Assembly (NCBI GenBank): GCA_050260675.1
Contig: JBLNCN010000007.1
Location: forward strand, 1-20,376
Reading direction: 5' to 3'
Length of the DNA stretch: 20,376 bases
From: JBBDIP01 sp050260675
GTDB lineage: Bacteria; Bacillota; Sulfobacillia; Fermentithermobacillales; Fermentithermobacillaceae
The position numbers and the translations under genes were made by a program. This document shows positions 5,269-14,600 of the stretch, piece by piece. How positions within the stretch are numbered: position 1 is the first letter of the stretch; the number at the start of each line of letters is the position of its first letter. Below the pieces are notes generated by a model that worked only from the letters and a program-made list of their open reading frames with translations, ran no database searches and had not been told where the DNA came from.

Positions 5269-6482
5269 TTGTCGTTCAGAAGTTTGGAGGAACCTGCCTC
5301 GCGACCGCCTCCAATAGGGAGATGGCGTGCCAGAGAGTAAAGGACGCTCTTTTGGGCGGCTACCGCGTCTGCGCTGTCGTCTCCGCGATGGGGCGGAGTG
5401 GCGAGCCCTATGCGACCGACACCCTCATTACTCTGGCTAAGGGCGTGAGCGAGGACATCGCGCCGCGAGAGCTCGACCTTCTACTGTCATGCGGCGAGGT
5501 TATTTCAGCTGTACTCATGGTGCAGGAGCTCCGGACACGGGGGGTCCCCGCCATGGCTCTGTCGGGAGGCCAGGCCGGGATCATCACGGATACCTCGTTT
5601 GGCGACGCCAACATCCTCTCGATCGATCCTACCCATCTCAAAAGGCACTTGGACGAGGGCAAAGTAGTTGTGGTAGCCGGGTTCCAGGGGCGCGCCGAAT
5701 CGGGAGACATAACGACCCTTGGCCGGGGCGGGTCCGACACCACTGCAACCGCGCTTGGAGCCGCGTTGGACGCCGCATACGTCGAGATATACACCGACGT
5801 TGAAGGCATCATGACTGCGGACCCCCGGGTCGTGAAAGACGCCAGGACGATCCCTCTCGCGACCTACGATGAGGTCACCCAGCTGGCCTGGGAGGGCGCC
5901 AAGGTCATCCACCCGCGGGCCGTTGAGATCGCCCAGCGGGCTCGGACCCCGGTGTGGGTGCGGGGCCTTAACAAAGACAGCCGGAAGACGCTCCTTTGTG
6001 GTGGAGAGAGGCACGATAACCCCTGGCTTCTTGGAGCTGCCGGCAAACCGGTAACCGGGATAACCTACAGGAGCGGTCTCGCGCAGATCGTTATCGACCG
6101 TCCGCACGAAGAGCCGGACGAGACACGTTTCCCCCATGCCGTGTTCGACGCCCTAAGGGACATCTCGTTGGACCTGATCAATGTCACTCTTGAGAGAGTT
6201 TCGTTCGTTATCCCCGAAGGCAAGGTTCGCGATGCGGTGTCGCGCCTTCGCTCTCTGGGATTCCCCGTCACGGTACACGATAAGAGAGCAAAAGTCACGG
6301 TAGTCGGCTACGGCATGCACAACCTGCCGGGAGTCATGGACACCGTGATAGGCGCTCTCTCCAGGGAGAAGATCCGCGTGCTGGCCTCGTCGGACTCCAA
6401 CATAACCATCGCTTGCTTGATTGACGAGGATTCGCTTCAGCCGGCAGTAAACGCCCTGCACTCGGCCTTTCGCCTTTCATAA
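5265..6482 (+). CDS. dapG: Aspartokinase, DapG type
   Basis: This phosphorylates L-aspartate with ATP, the first step of the aspartate family and diaminopimelate pathway. It has 405 residues, close to the roughly 404 of Bacillus DapG. The kinase domain opens with KFGGT (residues 6-10) and contains TLGRGGSDTTATALGAAL (151-168), YTDVEGIMTADPR and GAKVIHPRAVEIA. The C-terminal third holds two ACT regulatory domains, including KVTVVGYGMHNLPGVMD and VLASSDSNITIACLI, which resemble the diaminopimelate-sensitive DapG isozyme more than LysC or ThrA. The start is GTG 5265 overlapping the asd stop. The order asd-dapG-dapA is that of the Bacillus dipicolinate operon, but the two dipicolinate synthase genes are not present here. 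The isozyme subtype is inferred from similarity and context. Confidence 0.93.
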   Translation: MIVVQKFGGTCLATASNREMACQRVKDALLGGYRVCAVVSAMGRSGEPYATDTLITLAKGVSEDIAPRELDLLLSCGEVISAVLMVQELRTRGVPAMALSGGQAGIITDTSFGDANILSIDPTHLKRHLDEGKVVVVAGFQGRAESGDITTLGRGGSDTTATALGAALDAAYVEIYTDVEGIMTADPRVVKDARTIPLATYDEVTQLAWEGAKVIHPRAVEIAQRARTPVWVRGLNKDSRKTLLCGGERHDNPWLLGAAGKPVTGITYRSGLAQIVIDRPHEEPDETRFPHAVFDALRDISLDLINVTLERVSFVIPEGKVRDAVSRLRSLGFPVTVHDKRAKVTVVGYGMHNLPGVMDTVIGALSREKIRVLASSDSNITIACLIDEDSLQPAVNALHSAFRLS

Positions 6483-6507
6483 GAAGACCAAGAGAGGTGC
6501 GATCATA

Positions 6508-7407
6508 ATGCGGATATCGCCGTACGGCAGTCTGATCGTAGCGTTGGTCACTCCCTTCGGTCCCGGCCTCGAGGTTGATTATCCCAAAGCCCGAGCCCTT
6601 GCCGCCCGCCTTGTCTCCGAAGGGTGTGACGGCGTGGTGGTTTCAGGGACCACAGGGGAGTCGCCTACTCTCACCGCTGAAGAGAAGACGCGGCTTGTGG
6701 CGGAGATTAAGGAGGAGCTCCGCGATAGGGCCCGTGTCTGGGCCGGAACCAGCGGCTACAACACCACGGAGAGCGTGGAGCTCACGCGCCGAGCGGAAGC
6801 AGCGGGAGCGGACGGCATCCTGGCGGTCACGCCCTACTACAATAAACCGAGCCAGGAGGGACTCTACCGGCACTTCCGAGCCGTGTCCGAGGAGACCGGG
6901 CTGCCGGTGATGCTGTATAACGTGCCGGGACGGACCAGTGTGAACATGCTCCCGGACACCGTGCTGCGGCTCGCCGAGCTTCGGAACGTAGTCGCGGTCA
7001 AGGAAGCTTCGGGGAGCGTCGATCAGTCATCCCACATTCTTGCTTCCTGCCCCGACGACTTCTATGTTTTTTCCGGCGACGACAGCCTCACGCTGCCAAT
7101 CCTTTCCGTCGGTGGCTCCGGGATCGTCTCTGTGGCCGCCCACCTAGTAGCGCGGCGTCTTCGGGATATGCTAGACTTCTACCGTGAGGGCGAACTCACG
7201 AAAGCGCGGGACGTGCATCTGCGACTCTACGGACTGTTCAAAGTCCTGTTCGTCACCACTAACCCCGTGCCTGTGAAGACCGCTCTCGAACTCTGCGGCA
7301 ACCCTTGCGGCGGCTTCAGGCTTCCTCTATGCCCGCCGGATGAAAGGGAGAAAGCCCAAATAGCGAGGGTACTGGTTGACCTGGGACTCTCCGAGAAGTC
7401 CGGGTAG
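6508..7407 (+). CDS. dapA: 4-hydroxy-tetrahydrodipicolinate synthase
   Basis: This condenses aspartate semialdehyde with pyruvate, committing carbon to lysine, diaminopimelate and dipicolinate. It has 299 residues, a (beta/alpha)8 barrel of normal length. The Schiff-base lysine is K165 in VAVKEASG. The catalytic triad is T49 in GTTGESPTL, Y137 in LYNVPGRT and Y110 in VTPYYNKP. R142 of the substrate site is in PGRT. ATG 6508 has GAGAGGTG about 10 nt upstream and lies 25 bp after dapG, so the three genes form one operon turning aspartate into the DAP precursor. A weak hairpin at 7414-7430 and the inverted repeat at 7445-7476 follow. Confidence 0.96.
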   Translation: MRISPYGSLIVALVTPFGPGLEVDYPKARALAARLVSEGCDGVVVSGTTGESPTLTAEEKTRLVAEIKEELRDRARVWAGTSGYNTTESVELTRRAEAAGADGILAVTPYYNKPSQEGLYRHFRAVSEETGLPVMLYNVPGRTSVNMLPDTVLRLAELRNVVAVKEASGSVDQSSHILASCPDDFYVFSGDDSLTLPILSVGGSGIVSVAAHLVARRLRDMLDFYREGELTKARDVHLRLYGLFKVLFVTTNPVPVKTALELCGNPCGGFRLPLCPPDEREKAQIARVLVDLGLSEKSG

Positions 7408-7413
7408 CGCTCC

Positions 7414-7430
7414 TCTCCCGCACGGGGAGA
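7414..7430 (+). terminator. Weak hairpin after dapA, possible terminator
   Basis: TCTCCC (7414-7419) pairs with GGGAGA (7425-7430) around a 5-nt loop, 6 bp after the dapA stop. Only CGCTTTACTA follows, so the T-tract is poor. It may act together with the longer inverted repeat at 7445-7476. Confidence 0.35.
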
Positions 7431-7444
7431 CGCTTTACTAAGTT

Positions 7445-7476
7445 TCACGCCTGTTGACCTTACGTGACAGGCGTGA
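7445..7476. promoter_or_regulatory. 10-bp perfect inverted repeat upstream of rpoB
   Basis: TCACGCCTGT (7445-7454) and ACAGGCGTGA (7467-7476) are exact reverse complements, with centres 22 bp apart, about two DNA turns. The repeat overlaps the candidate rpoB promoter (TTGACC 7454-7459 and TAGCAT 7477-7482), so it could be an operator for a dimeric regulator. In RNA it would be a hairpin with a 12-nt loop followed by the T-rich stretch 7482-7505, so it might instead be the dapA terminator. Confidence 0.6.
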
Positions 7477-7482
7477 TAGCAT
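7454..7482 (+). promoter_or_regulatory. Candidate promoter for rpoB-rpoC
   Basis: TTGACC (7454-7459, 5 of 6 to consensus) and TAGCAT (7477-7482, 4 of 6) are 17 bp apart. This would give an untranslated leader of about 130 nt before rpoB. The downstream leader (7490-7608) shows no motif I recognise. Read-through from dapA is also possible. Confidence 0.45.
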
Positions 7483-7620
7483 TGTATTTTGTATTCTTGT
7501 CTTTCATAGCCGGCCCAGAATTGGTTAACGGAACTAAGGTTAGAATAGGGAAGTGATGGAAGGAGTTCCGTCCCTGCGAATCGCGCCGGCGAATCTACCC
7601 CCTAAGGAGTGAAGGACTTC

Positions 7621-10600
7621 ATGGCCTATCCTATCAAGGTAGGCAGGCGTGAACGGCTTAACTACGGGCGCATTCACGAGATCCTCGAGATCCCTAACCT
7701 GATCGCAGTGCAGATAGACTCATATAAGTGGTTCCTCGAAGAGGGACTCCGTGAAGTCTTTAGGGACATCTCTCCGATCAAGGATTTCACCGAAAACCTG
7801 GTCCTCGAATTCATAGACTACAGCCTTGGAGAGCCCAAGTACTCGGTCCGCGAGTGCAAGGAACGGGACGTTACGTACTCGGCTCCCCTTAAGGTGAAGG
7901 TCAGGCTGGTCAACCAAGCTACGGGCGAGGTTAAGGAACAGGAAGTCTTCATGGGGGACTTCCCGCTCATGACCAACGCCGGCACGTTCATCATCAACGG
8001 CGCCGAGCGGGTCATAGTGAGCCAACTGGTCCGCTCCCCCGGCGCGTACTTCTCCTACGAGACAGACCCCAACGGGAAGCGTCTCTACTTCGCCACTGTC
8101 ATCCCCAACAGGGGAGCATGGCTGGAGATGGAGTCGGACTCCAATGACATCTGCTGGGTCAGGGTCGATAGGACCAGAAAACTGCCCCTTACCGTTCTCC
8201 TGCGCGCCATCGGCTACGAGACCGACGCTTCGATCCTTGAGGCGATGGGAGACAGCGCTCCTTTGCGCAACACGCTGGACAAAGACACCACAAAGTCCAG
8301 GGACGAAGCTCTTGTGGAGATCTACAAGCGCCTCCGCCCGGGTGAGCCTCCCACTGTGGAGAGCGCCCGGAACCTGTTCGAGTCCCTGTTCTTCGAATCC
8401 AGGCGCTATGACCTGGCTACTGTGGGTCGTTACCGCCTGAACAAGAAGTTTGCCATAAGGCGCAGGATCGCGAACTGCATAGCCACCGTGGACGTCCTCG
8501 ACCCAATCACAGGGCATCTCCTCCTTAAGGCAGGCACCTTCATTGACCGGGACATCGCCCGCTCGCTAGGCGAGAACAGGGTAAACGTGATCGACGTTAC
8601 CACCCAGGAAGGGCAAGTCGTGCATGTGGTGGGCAACGGAAAGCACGAGATCTCACCGGACGAGCTGGCGAAGGAGAAGACCCTCACCAGGGACGACATT
8701 GTGGCTGCGGTCAACTACTTCCTTGGTCTCTTCAAGAACGTGGGGACCATCGACGACATTGACCACCTCGGCAACAGGCGCGTCAGGTGCGTCGGAGAGC
8801 TCCTTCAGAACCAGTTCCGGGTGGGACTTACCAGGATGGAGCGCGTGGTCCGCGAGCGCATGACCATCCAGGACATCGACATCATCACTCCCCAGGCCCT
8901 CATCAACGTGAGGCCTGTGGTAGGCGCGATAAGAGAGTTTTTCGGCTCAAGCCAGCTCTCTCAGTTCATGGAGCAGACCAATCCGCTCACAGAGCTCACC
9001 GCCAAGCGAAGGCTTTCGGCGTTGGGCCCTGGCGGACTGACAAGGGACCGGGCGGGCATGGAAGTTCGCGACGTCCACCACTCCCACTATGGGCGCATGT
9101 GCCCCATCGAGACCCCTGAAGGCCCGAACATCGGTCTGACCGGGTCGCTTACCTGTTTCGGCAGGGTTAACAGGCTTGGCTTCGTTGAGACCCCGTACCG
9201 AAAGGTCGACAAAGAGAACAAGCGCGTCACAGACGAGGTCGTGTACCTGACGGCTGATGAAGAGGACGACTGCGTCATCGCCCAGGCCAACGCGAGGATA
9301 GGCGAGGACGGCAAGTTCCTGGACGACAGGGTCCTTTCGAGGTACAAGGACGAAGTTCTGGAGGTCCCGCCCGACAAGCTCGACTACATGGACGTTTCGC
9401 CGAAACAGGTCTTCTCGGTTGCCACGTCTTTGATCCCGTTCCTGGAGCACGACGAGGGCAGCCGCGCCCTGATGGGATCCAACATGCAGCGCCAGGCGGT
9501 TCCCCTTATCAGGACCGAGGCGCCCTTTGTCGGCACAGGTCTGGAACACAAAGCCGCGCTGGACTCGGGAGCCGTTGTTGCCGCCAAGAGGGGCGGCAGG
9601 GTGAAGAAAGTATCGGCCTCCAAGATCGTGATCGAGACCGAAGAAGGCATGATCGACGAGTACACGCTCCTCAAGTTCCAGAGGTCCAACCACGGCACGT
9701 GCTTCAACTATAAGCCTATTGTGACCAAGGGACAGATTGTGGAGGAAGGCGAAGTCATCGCCGACGGACCATCGGCCCATGGAGGCGAGCTTGCCCTCGG
9801 ACAGAACATCATCGCGGCCTACATGCCTTGGCAGGGTTTTAACTACGAGGACGCGATCCTCATATCCAGAGACCTAGTGGAAGACGATAGGTACACCTCC
9901 ATCCACATTGAGGAGTACGAGTGCGACGCCCGCGACACCAGGCTGGGACCTGAAGAGATCACCAAGGATATCCCCAACGTAAGCGAAGAGCAGCTTAAGG
10001 ATCTGGACGACCGCGGCGTCATCAGGATAGGCGCCGAGGTGAGGTCCGGAGACATCCTGGTCGGAAAGGTCACTCCCAAGGGCGAGACAGAGCTTACGGC
10101 TGAGGAAAGGCTCCTCCGCGCCATCTTCGGCGAGAAGGCCCGCGAGGTCAGGGATAATTCCCTCAAGATGCCCCACGGCGAGAGCGGTATCGTGGTTGAC
10201 GTGAAGGTGTTCACCCGCGAAGCGGGCGACGAGCTCCCTCCCGGCGTGAACCAGCTGGTGCGCGCCTACGTAGCCCAGCGCCGCAAGATCTCGGAGGGCG
10301 ACAAGATGGCCGGACGCCACGGCAACAAAGGTGTCGTCGCCAAGATCCTCCCCCGCGAGAATATGCCTTTCTTACCCGACGGCACTCCGGTCCAGATAGT
10401 GCTGACGCCTCTGGGCGTGCCTTCAAGGCTGAACCTGGGCCAGATCCTGGAGTGCCATCTGGGATGGGCGGCAAAGGCCCTGGGGCTCCACATCGCGACC
10501 CCGGTGTTCGATGGCATTACCGAGCCCGAGATCAAGGAGCTCCTGGCGAAGGCCGGTCTGCCGGAGAACGGCAAGATCCAGCTCCGCGACGGAATGACCG

Positions 10601-11586
10601 GCGAGCCGTTTGGCGCGCCGGTGACAGTGGGCTATGTGTACATGATGAAACTGCTGCACCTGGTCGACGACAAAGTGCACGCCAGGTCGACGGGCCCCTA
10701 CTCCCTGGTTACCCAGCAGCCTCTCGGCGGAAAAGCTCAGATGGGCGGCCAGAGGTTCGGAGAGATGGAGGTCTGGGCGCTTGAGGCCTACGGCGCTGCC
10801 TATACCCTGCAGGAGATGCTCACGGTCAAGTCCGACGACGTAACGGGCCGCGTGCGCACCTACGAAGCCATCGTGAAGGGGATGAACATCCCTGAGCCGG
10901 GAGTCCCTGAGTCTTTCAAGGTGCTTCTCAAGGAACTCCAGAGCTTGGCGCTGGACGTAAAGGTGCTGGATGACAAAGGCGCCGAGATTGAGATCAAGGA
11001 ACTCGACGAGGACATTCAGGAGACTGCCCGCGACCTCGACTTGGTTACCGAAGGGGAACCCAGGCGTCTCCCGCGGCATCCCAGAAAGCGGGATATCCCC
11101 TTCGAAGGGCCGTTTAGGGATGAGACCGAGGACGAAGAGGAAGAAGAAGTCGTTGATCTGCCTGCCGCGGCCGGCGATGAAGACGTGGAGTCTATGGAAA
11201 CGAGCGCTGAGACGGTGGATGACGAAGACGAAGCTACCGACGAGGAGCTCGAGTTGTCGACCGAAGAGCTTCACGAGAGGCTGGGCGTCGCCCCGTCCAA
11301 GGAAGACGACGGCAGGCTCTCTCTGGAGGACCTCTTCAAGAACCTGTCTCTTCCCGATGTTGTGCCCGTTGAGGAGGAAGAAGAGGCAACCTCAGATGAT
11401 AAGAAGCGGAAACGCGCCCCCGCTAGGGGCAAGACCAAGGCCAAGAAGCCAAAGCGCGCCGCCGACGATTTCGAGCGTTTTGACCGCGTGAGGTCAATCC
11501 GGGATCTCGAAGACGACGATGTGAGAAGGCTGAAGGGTCCTTCGGAGGAGCCCGAAGAGGACGAAGACGACGAGCCGAAGCTCTGA
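7621..11586 (+). CDS. rpoB: DNA-directed RNA polymerase subunit beta
   Basis: This is the beta subunit of RNA polymerase, which with beta' forms the active centre. It has 1321 residues. ATG 7621 gives the standard start MAYPIKVGRRERLNYGRI and has GAAGGA close upstream; a GTG at 7609 overlaps the AAGGAG and is less likely. Landmarks are VSQLVRSPGAYF, the rifampicin region (FFGSSQLSQFMEQTNPL onward, residues 441-465), RMCPIETPEGPNIGL, FNYEDAILIS and GDKMAGRHGNKG (ending K903). Rifampicin-pocket positions equivalent to E. coli D516, H526 and I572 are E451, A461 and T507. After the normal end near residue 1141 there is a charged low-complexity tail of about 180 residues with acidic blocks around a basic patch (from 1261). 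rpoC follows after 22 bp. Confidence 0.98.
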   Translation: MAYPIKVGRRERLNYGRIHEILEIPNLIAVQIDSYKWFLEEGLREVFRDISPIKDFTENLVLEFIDYSLGEPKYSVRECKERDVTYSAPLKVKVRLVNQATGEVKEQEVFMGDFPLMTNAGTFIINGAERVIVSQLVRSPGAYFSYETDPNGKRLYFATVIPNRGAWLEMESDSNDICWVRVDRTRKLPLTVLLRAIGYETDASILEAMGDSAPLRNTLDKDTTKSRDEALVEIYKRLRPGEPPTVESARNLFESLFFESRRYDLATVGRYRLNKKFAIRRRIANCIATVDVLDPITGHLLLKAGTFIDRDIARSLGENRVNVIDVTTQEGQVVHVVGNGKHEISPDELAKEKTLTRDDIVAAVNYFLGLFKNVGTIDDIDHLGNRRVRCVGELLQNQFRVGLTRMERVVRERMTIQDIDIITPQALINVRPVVGAIREFFGSSQLSQFMEQTNPLTELTAKRRLSALGPGGLTRDRAGMEVRDVHHSHYGRMCPIETPEGPNIGLTGSLTCFGRVNRLGFVETPYRKVDKENKRVTDEVVYLTADEEDDCVIAQANARIGEDGKFLDDRVLSRYKDEVLEVPPDKLDYMDVSPKQVFSVATSLIPFLEHDEGSRALMGSNMQRQAVPLIRTEAPFVGTGLEHKAALDSGAVVAAKRGGRVKKVSASKIVIETEEGMIDEYTLLKFQRSNHGTCFNYKPIVTKGQIVEEGEVIADGPSAHGGELALGQNIIAAYMPWQGFNYEDAILISRDLVEDDRYTSIHIEEYECDARDTRLGPEEITKDIPNVSEEQLKDLDDRGVIRIGAEVRSGDILVGKVTPKGETELTAEERLLRAIFGEKAREVRDNSLKMPHGESGIVVDVKVFTREAGDELPPGVNQLVRAYVAQRRKISEGDKMAGRHGNKGVVAKILPRENMPFLPDGTPVQIVLTPLGVPSRLNLGQILECHLGWAAKALGLHIATPVFDGITEPEIKELLAKAGLPENGKIQLRDGMTGEPFGAPVTVGYVYMMKLLHLVDDKVHARSTGPYSLVTQQPLGGKAQMGGQRFGEMEVWALEAYGAAYTLQEMLTVKSDDVTGRVRTYEAIVKGMNIPEPGVPESFKVLLKELQSLALDVKVLDDKGAEIEIKELDEDIQETARDLDLVTEGEPRRLPRHPRKRDIPFEGPFRDETEDEEEEEVVDLPAAAGDEDVESMETSAETVDDEDEATDEELELSTEELHERLGVAPSKEDDGRLSLEDLFKNLSLPDVVPVEEEEEATSDDKKRKRAPARGKTKAKKPKRAADDFERFDRVRSIRDLEDDDVRRLKGPSEEPEEDEDDEPKL

Positions 11587-11608
11587 CAAGTGAGGGGGAA
11601 GTGAATCC

Positions 11609-14600
11609 GTGGACGTCAACAACTTCTCTGCCATACGCATATCGCTGGCATCGCCAGAAAAGATACGTGAATGGTCTCACGGTGAGGTCAAGAAGCCTGA
11701 GACCCTCAACTACCGTACCCTTAAGCCCGAGCGCGACGGCCTGTTCTGCGAAAGGATCTTCGGGCCTACCAAGGACTGGGAGTGCTACTGCGGCAAGTAC
11801 AAGAGAATACGGTACCGCGGCGTAGTCTGCGACAAGTGCGGAGTCGAAGTCACCCGTTCAAAAGTCCGCCGCGAGCGTATGGGGCACATCGAGCTTGCCA
11901 GCCCGGTCAGCCACATCTGGTATTTCAAGGGCATCCCGTCAAGGATGGGGCTGCTCCTGGATATGTCCCCCAGGGTCCTGGAGCGTATCCTGTACTTCGC
12001 CGCCTACGTGGTCACCGATCCCGGAGACTGCGATTCTCTCACCTACAAGCAGGTACTTTCCGAGACCGAGTATCGCGAGGCCAGGGATAAGTACGGTTCC
12101 CGCTTCAGGGCGGGCATGGGCGCCGAAGCTGTGAAACAACTCCTCAGCACCATCGACCTGGAAAAGGTCTGCGAGGAGCTGCGCGTTGAGGCAAAGACAG
12201 CTACCGGTCAGAGGAAGATCAGGGCCATCCGCAGGCTCGAAGTAGCGGAAGCCTTCAGGAAGTCAGGCAACAAGCCCGAGTGGATGATCCTCGATGTAAT
12301 CCCGGTCATACCTCCGGACCTGCGGCCAATGGTGCAGCTGGACGGCGGTCGGTTCGCCACATCCGACCTTAACGACCTGTACCGGCGCGTGATAAACCGG
12401 AACAACAGGCTGAAGAGGCTCCTTGACTTGGGCGCCCCCGACATTATCGTGCGCAACGAGAAGAGGATGCTTCAGGAAGCCGTAGACGCGCTGATCGACA
12501 ACGGCCGCCGCGGGCGTCCCGTTACCGGACCGGGGCAGAGGCCTCTGAAGTCCCTTTCCGACATGCTTAAGGGCAAACAGGGCCGCTTCAGGCAGAACCT
12601 TCTCGGCAAGCGCGTGGACTATTCGGGCCGCTCGGTTATCGTGGTCGGCCCCAACCTTCGCTTTCACCAGTGCGGCCTGCCCAAGGAAATGGCCCTGGAG
12701 CTCTTCAAGCCCTTCGTGATGAAGAGGTTGGTTGAAAAGGGAGAGGCCCACAACATCAAGAGCGCGCGCAGGCTGGTTGAGAGGGCGAAGCCGGAAGTCT
12801 GGGACGTCCTCGAAGAGGTCATCAAAGAGCACCAGGTGCTCCTGAACCGCGCTCCGACCCTGCACAGGCTGTCCATTCAGGCGTTTGAGCCGGTCCTTGT
12901 CGAGGGCAGGGCGATTCAGATCCACCCGCTGGTCTGCCCGCCGTACAACGCGGACTTTGACGGCGACCAGATGCCGGTCCACGTGCCGCTCTCGGCTGAA
13001 GCGCAGGCGGAAGCCAAGATCCTGATGGCGTCCAACCACAACCTGCTGCTCCCCAAAGACGGCTCGCCGTCCATCACGCCCACCAAGGACGTGGTGCTCG
13101 GGATCTACTACATGACCAGGGAAGACAAGGATGACCGCAAGGAGTCGGAGCTGCCGGCGTTCTATTCGATAGACGCCGCTACCCTCGCGTACGACGTTGG
13201 CGCCATTAAGCTTGGAGAACGTATCGTCGTCCGGATGGATGACGGGTCCAGGCTGGTAACGACGGTTGGCCGGTGCCTGTTCAACCAGGTCCTGCCCGAG
13301 GGGCTCCGGTTCGTCAACTCCCAGGTCGACAGAAAGCCACTGGCCAAGCTGGTGACAAAGTGCATTAAGCTCTACGGCATGGAGGCTGCGGCCAACATGC
13401 TGGACGGCATCAAGGACCTCGGATTCAGGCACGCCACTCTTGCGGGTTCCACCATCGGCATCGACGACATCGTTGTGCCCGAGGAGAAGCCGGCGCTGCT
13501 TAAGGTGGCCGACGAGTCGGTGAGTGAGGTTGAAGAGCAGTACCAGATGGGATTCCTTACCGCCGATGAGCGGTACGACAAGGTCATCTCGATCTGGCGC
13601 GACACCACCGACAAGGTTACCGAGGCGATGAAGAACGCCTTCGATCCGAATAACCCGGTGATTATGATGGTGAACTCCGGCGCCCGAGGCAACCCTCAGC
13701 AGATCTCTCAGCTGGGCGGAATGCGCGGCATCGTGGTGGACCCCTCGGGGCGGATGGTGGAGCAGCCGGTGCGCTCGAACTTCCGTGAGGGCCTCACGGT
13801 TCTGGAGTACTTCACTTCTACCCACGGGCAGCGCAAGGGTCTTGTTGACACCGCTCTTCGTACCGCCGACTCGGGCTACCTCACCAGAAGGCTGGTCGAC
13901 GTGGCCCAGGACGTCATCATCAGAGAGGACGACTGCGGCACCGAAGGCGGCATCACTGTAAAGGAGATCAGGATTGACGGCGAGCTCATCGAGAGTCTCC
14001 AGGACCGCTTGGTCGGGCGTTTCTCGGTGAGAGACGTAGTGCATCCTGAGACCGGAGAAGTCTTGTGCCCGGCTCAGACGCTGATAGATGAGGATACGGC
14101 CTCCTCTATCGTGCAAGCAGGCATAAAGGAAGTTGAGGTCCGCTCCGTTCTCACCTGCGAGACCAGGCACGGCGTATGCGTCAAGTGTTACGGCCGGAAC
14201 CTGGCCACCGGCAACTTGGTCGAGGTCGGCGAGTCCGTCGGCATCGTCGCCGCGCAGTCCATCGGAGAGCCGGGTACTCAGCTGACCCTTCGTACCTTCC
14301 ACCTGGGCGGCGTGGCAGGCGAAGACATCACCCAGGGTCTACCCAGGGTCGAGGAGCTGTTTGAGGCCCGCAAGCCCAAGGGCCAGGCAGCCATCGCCGA
14401 GATCGGCGGAGTTGTGGAAGTATCCGAGGCAGACCGCAAGCGGGAGATCAAGATAACCTCGCCTGAGGGCGACGAGAGCGTCACGGTTGTGCCGTACGGA
14501 GCGCTGGTCAAGGTAACGAGCGGGCAGACTGTGGAGGCAGGTGACCCCCTGACCGAAGGCTCCATCAACCCCCACGACCTCTTGCGGGTGAAGGGTGTCC

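Noticed and set aside
7521..7546. Promoter TTGGTT/TAGAAT upstream of rpoB
   Set aside because: The spacing between the boxes is only 14 bp and no TGn extension is present, so the TTGACC/TAGCAT pair at 7454-7482 is preferred.
12263..14302. A 679-codon open frame on the minus strand opposite rpoC
   Set aside because: It lies wholly antisense to rpoC, which is intact and conserved. Such long antisense frames are expected from GC-rich codon bias, and the translation shows no family features.
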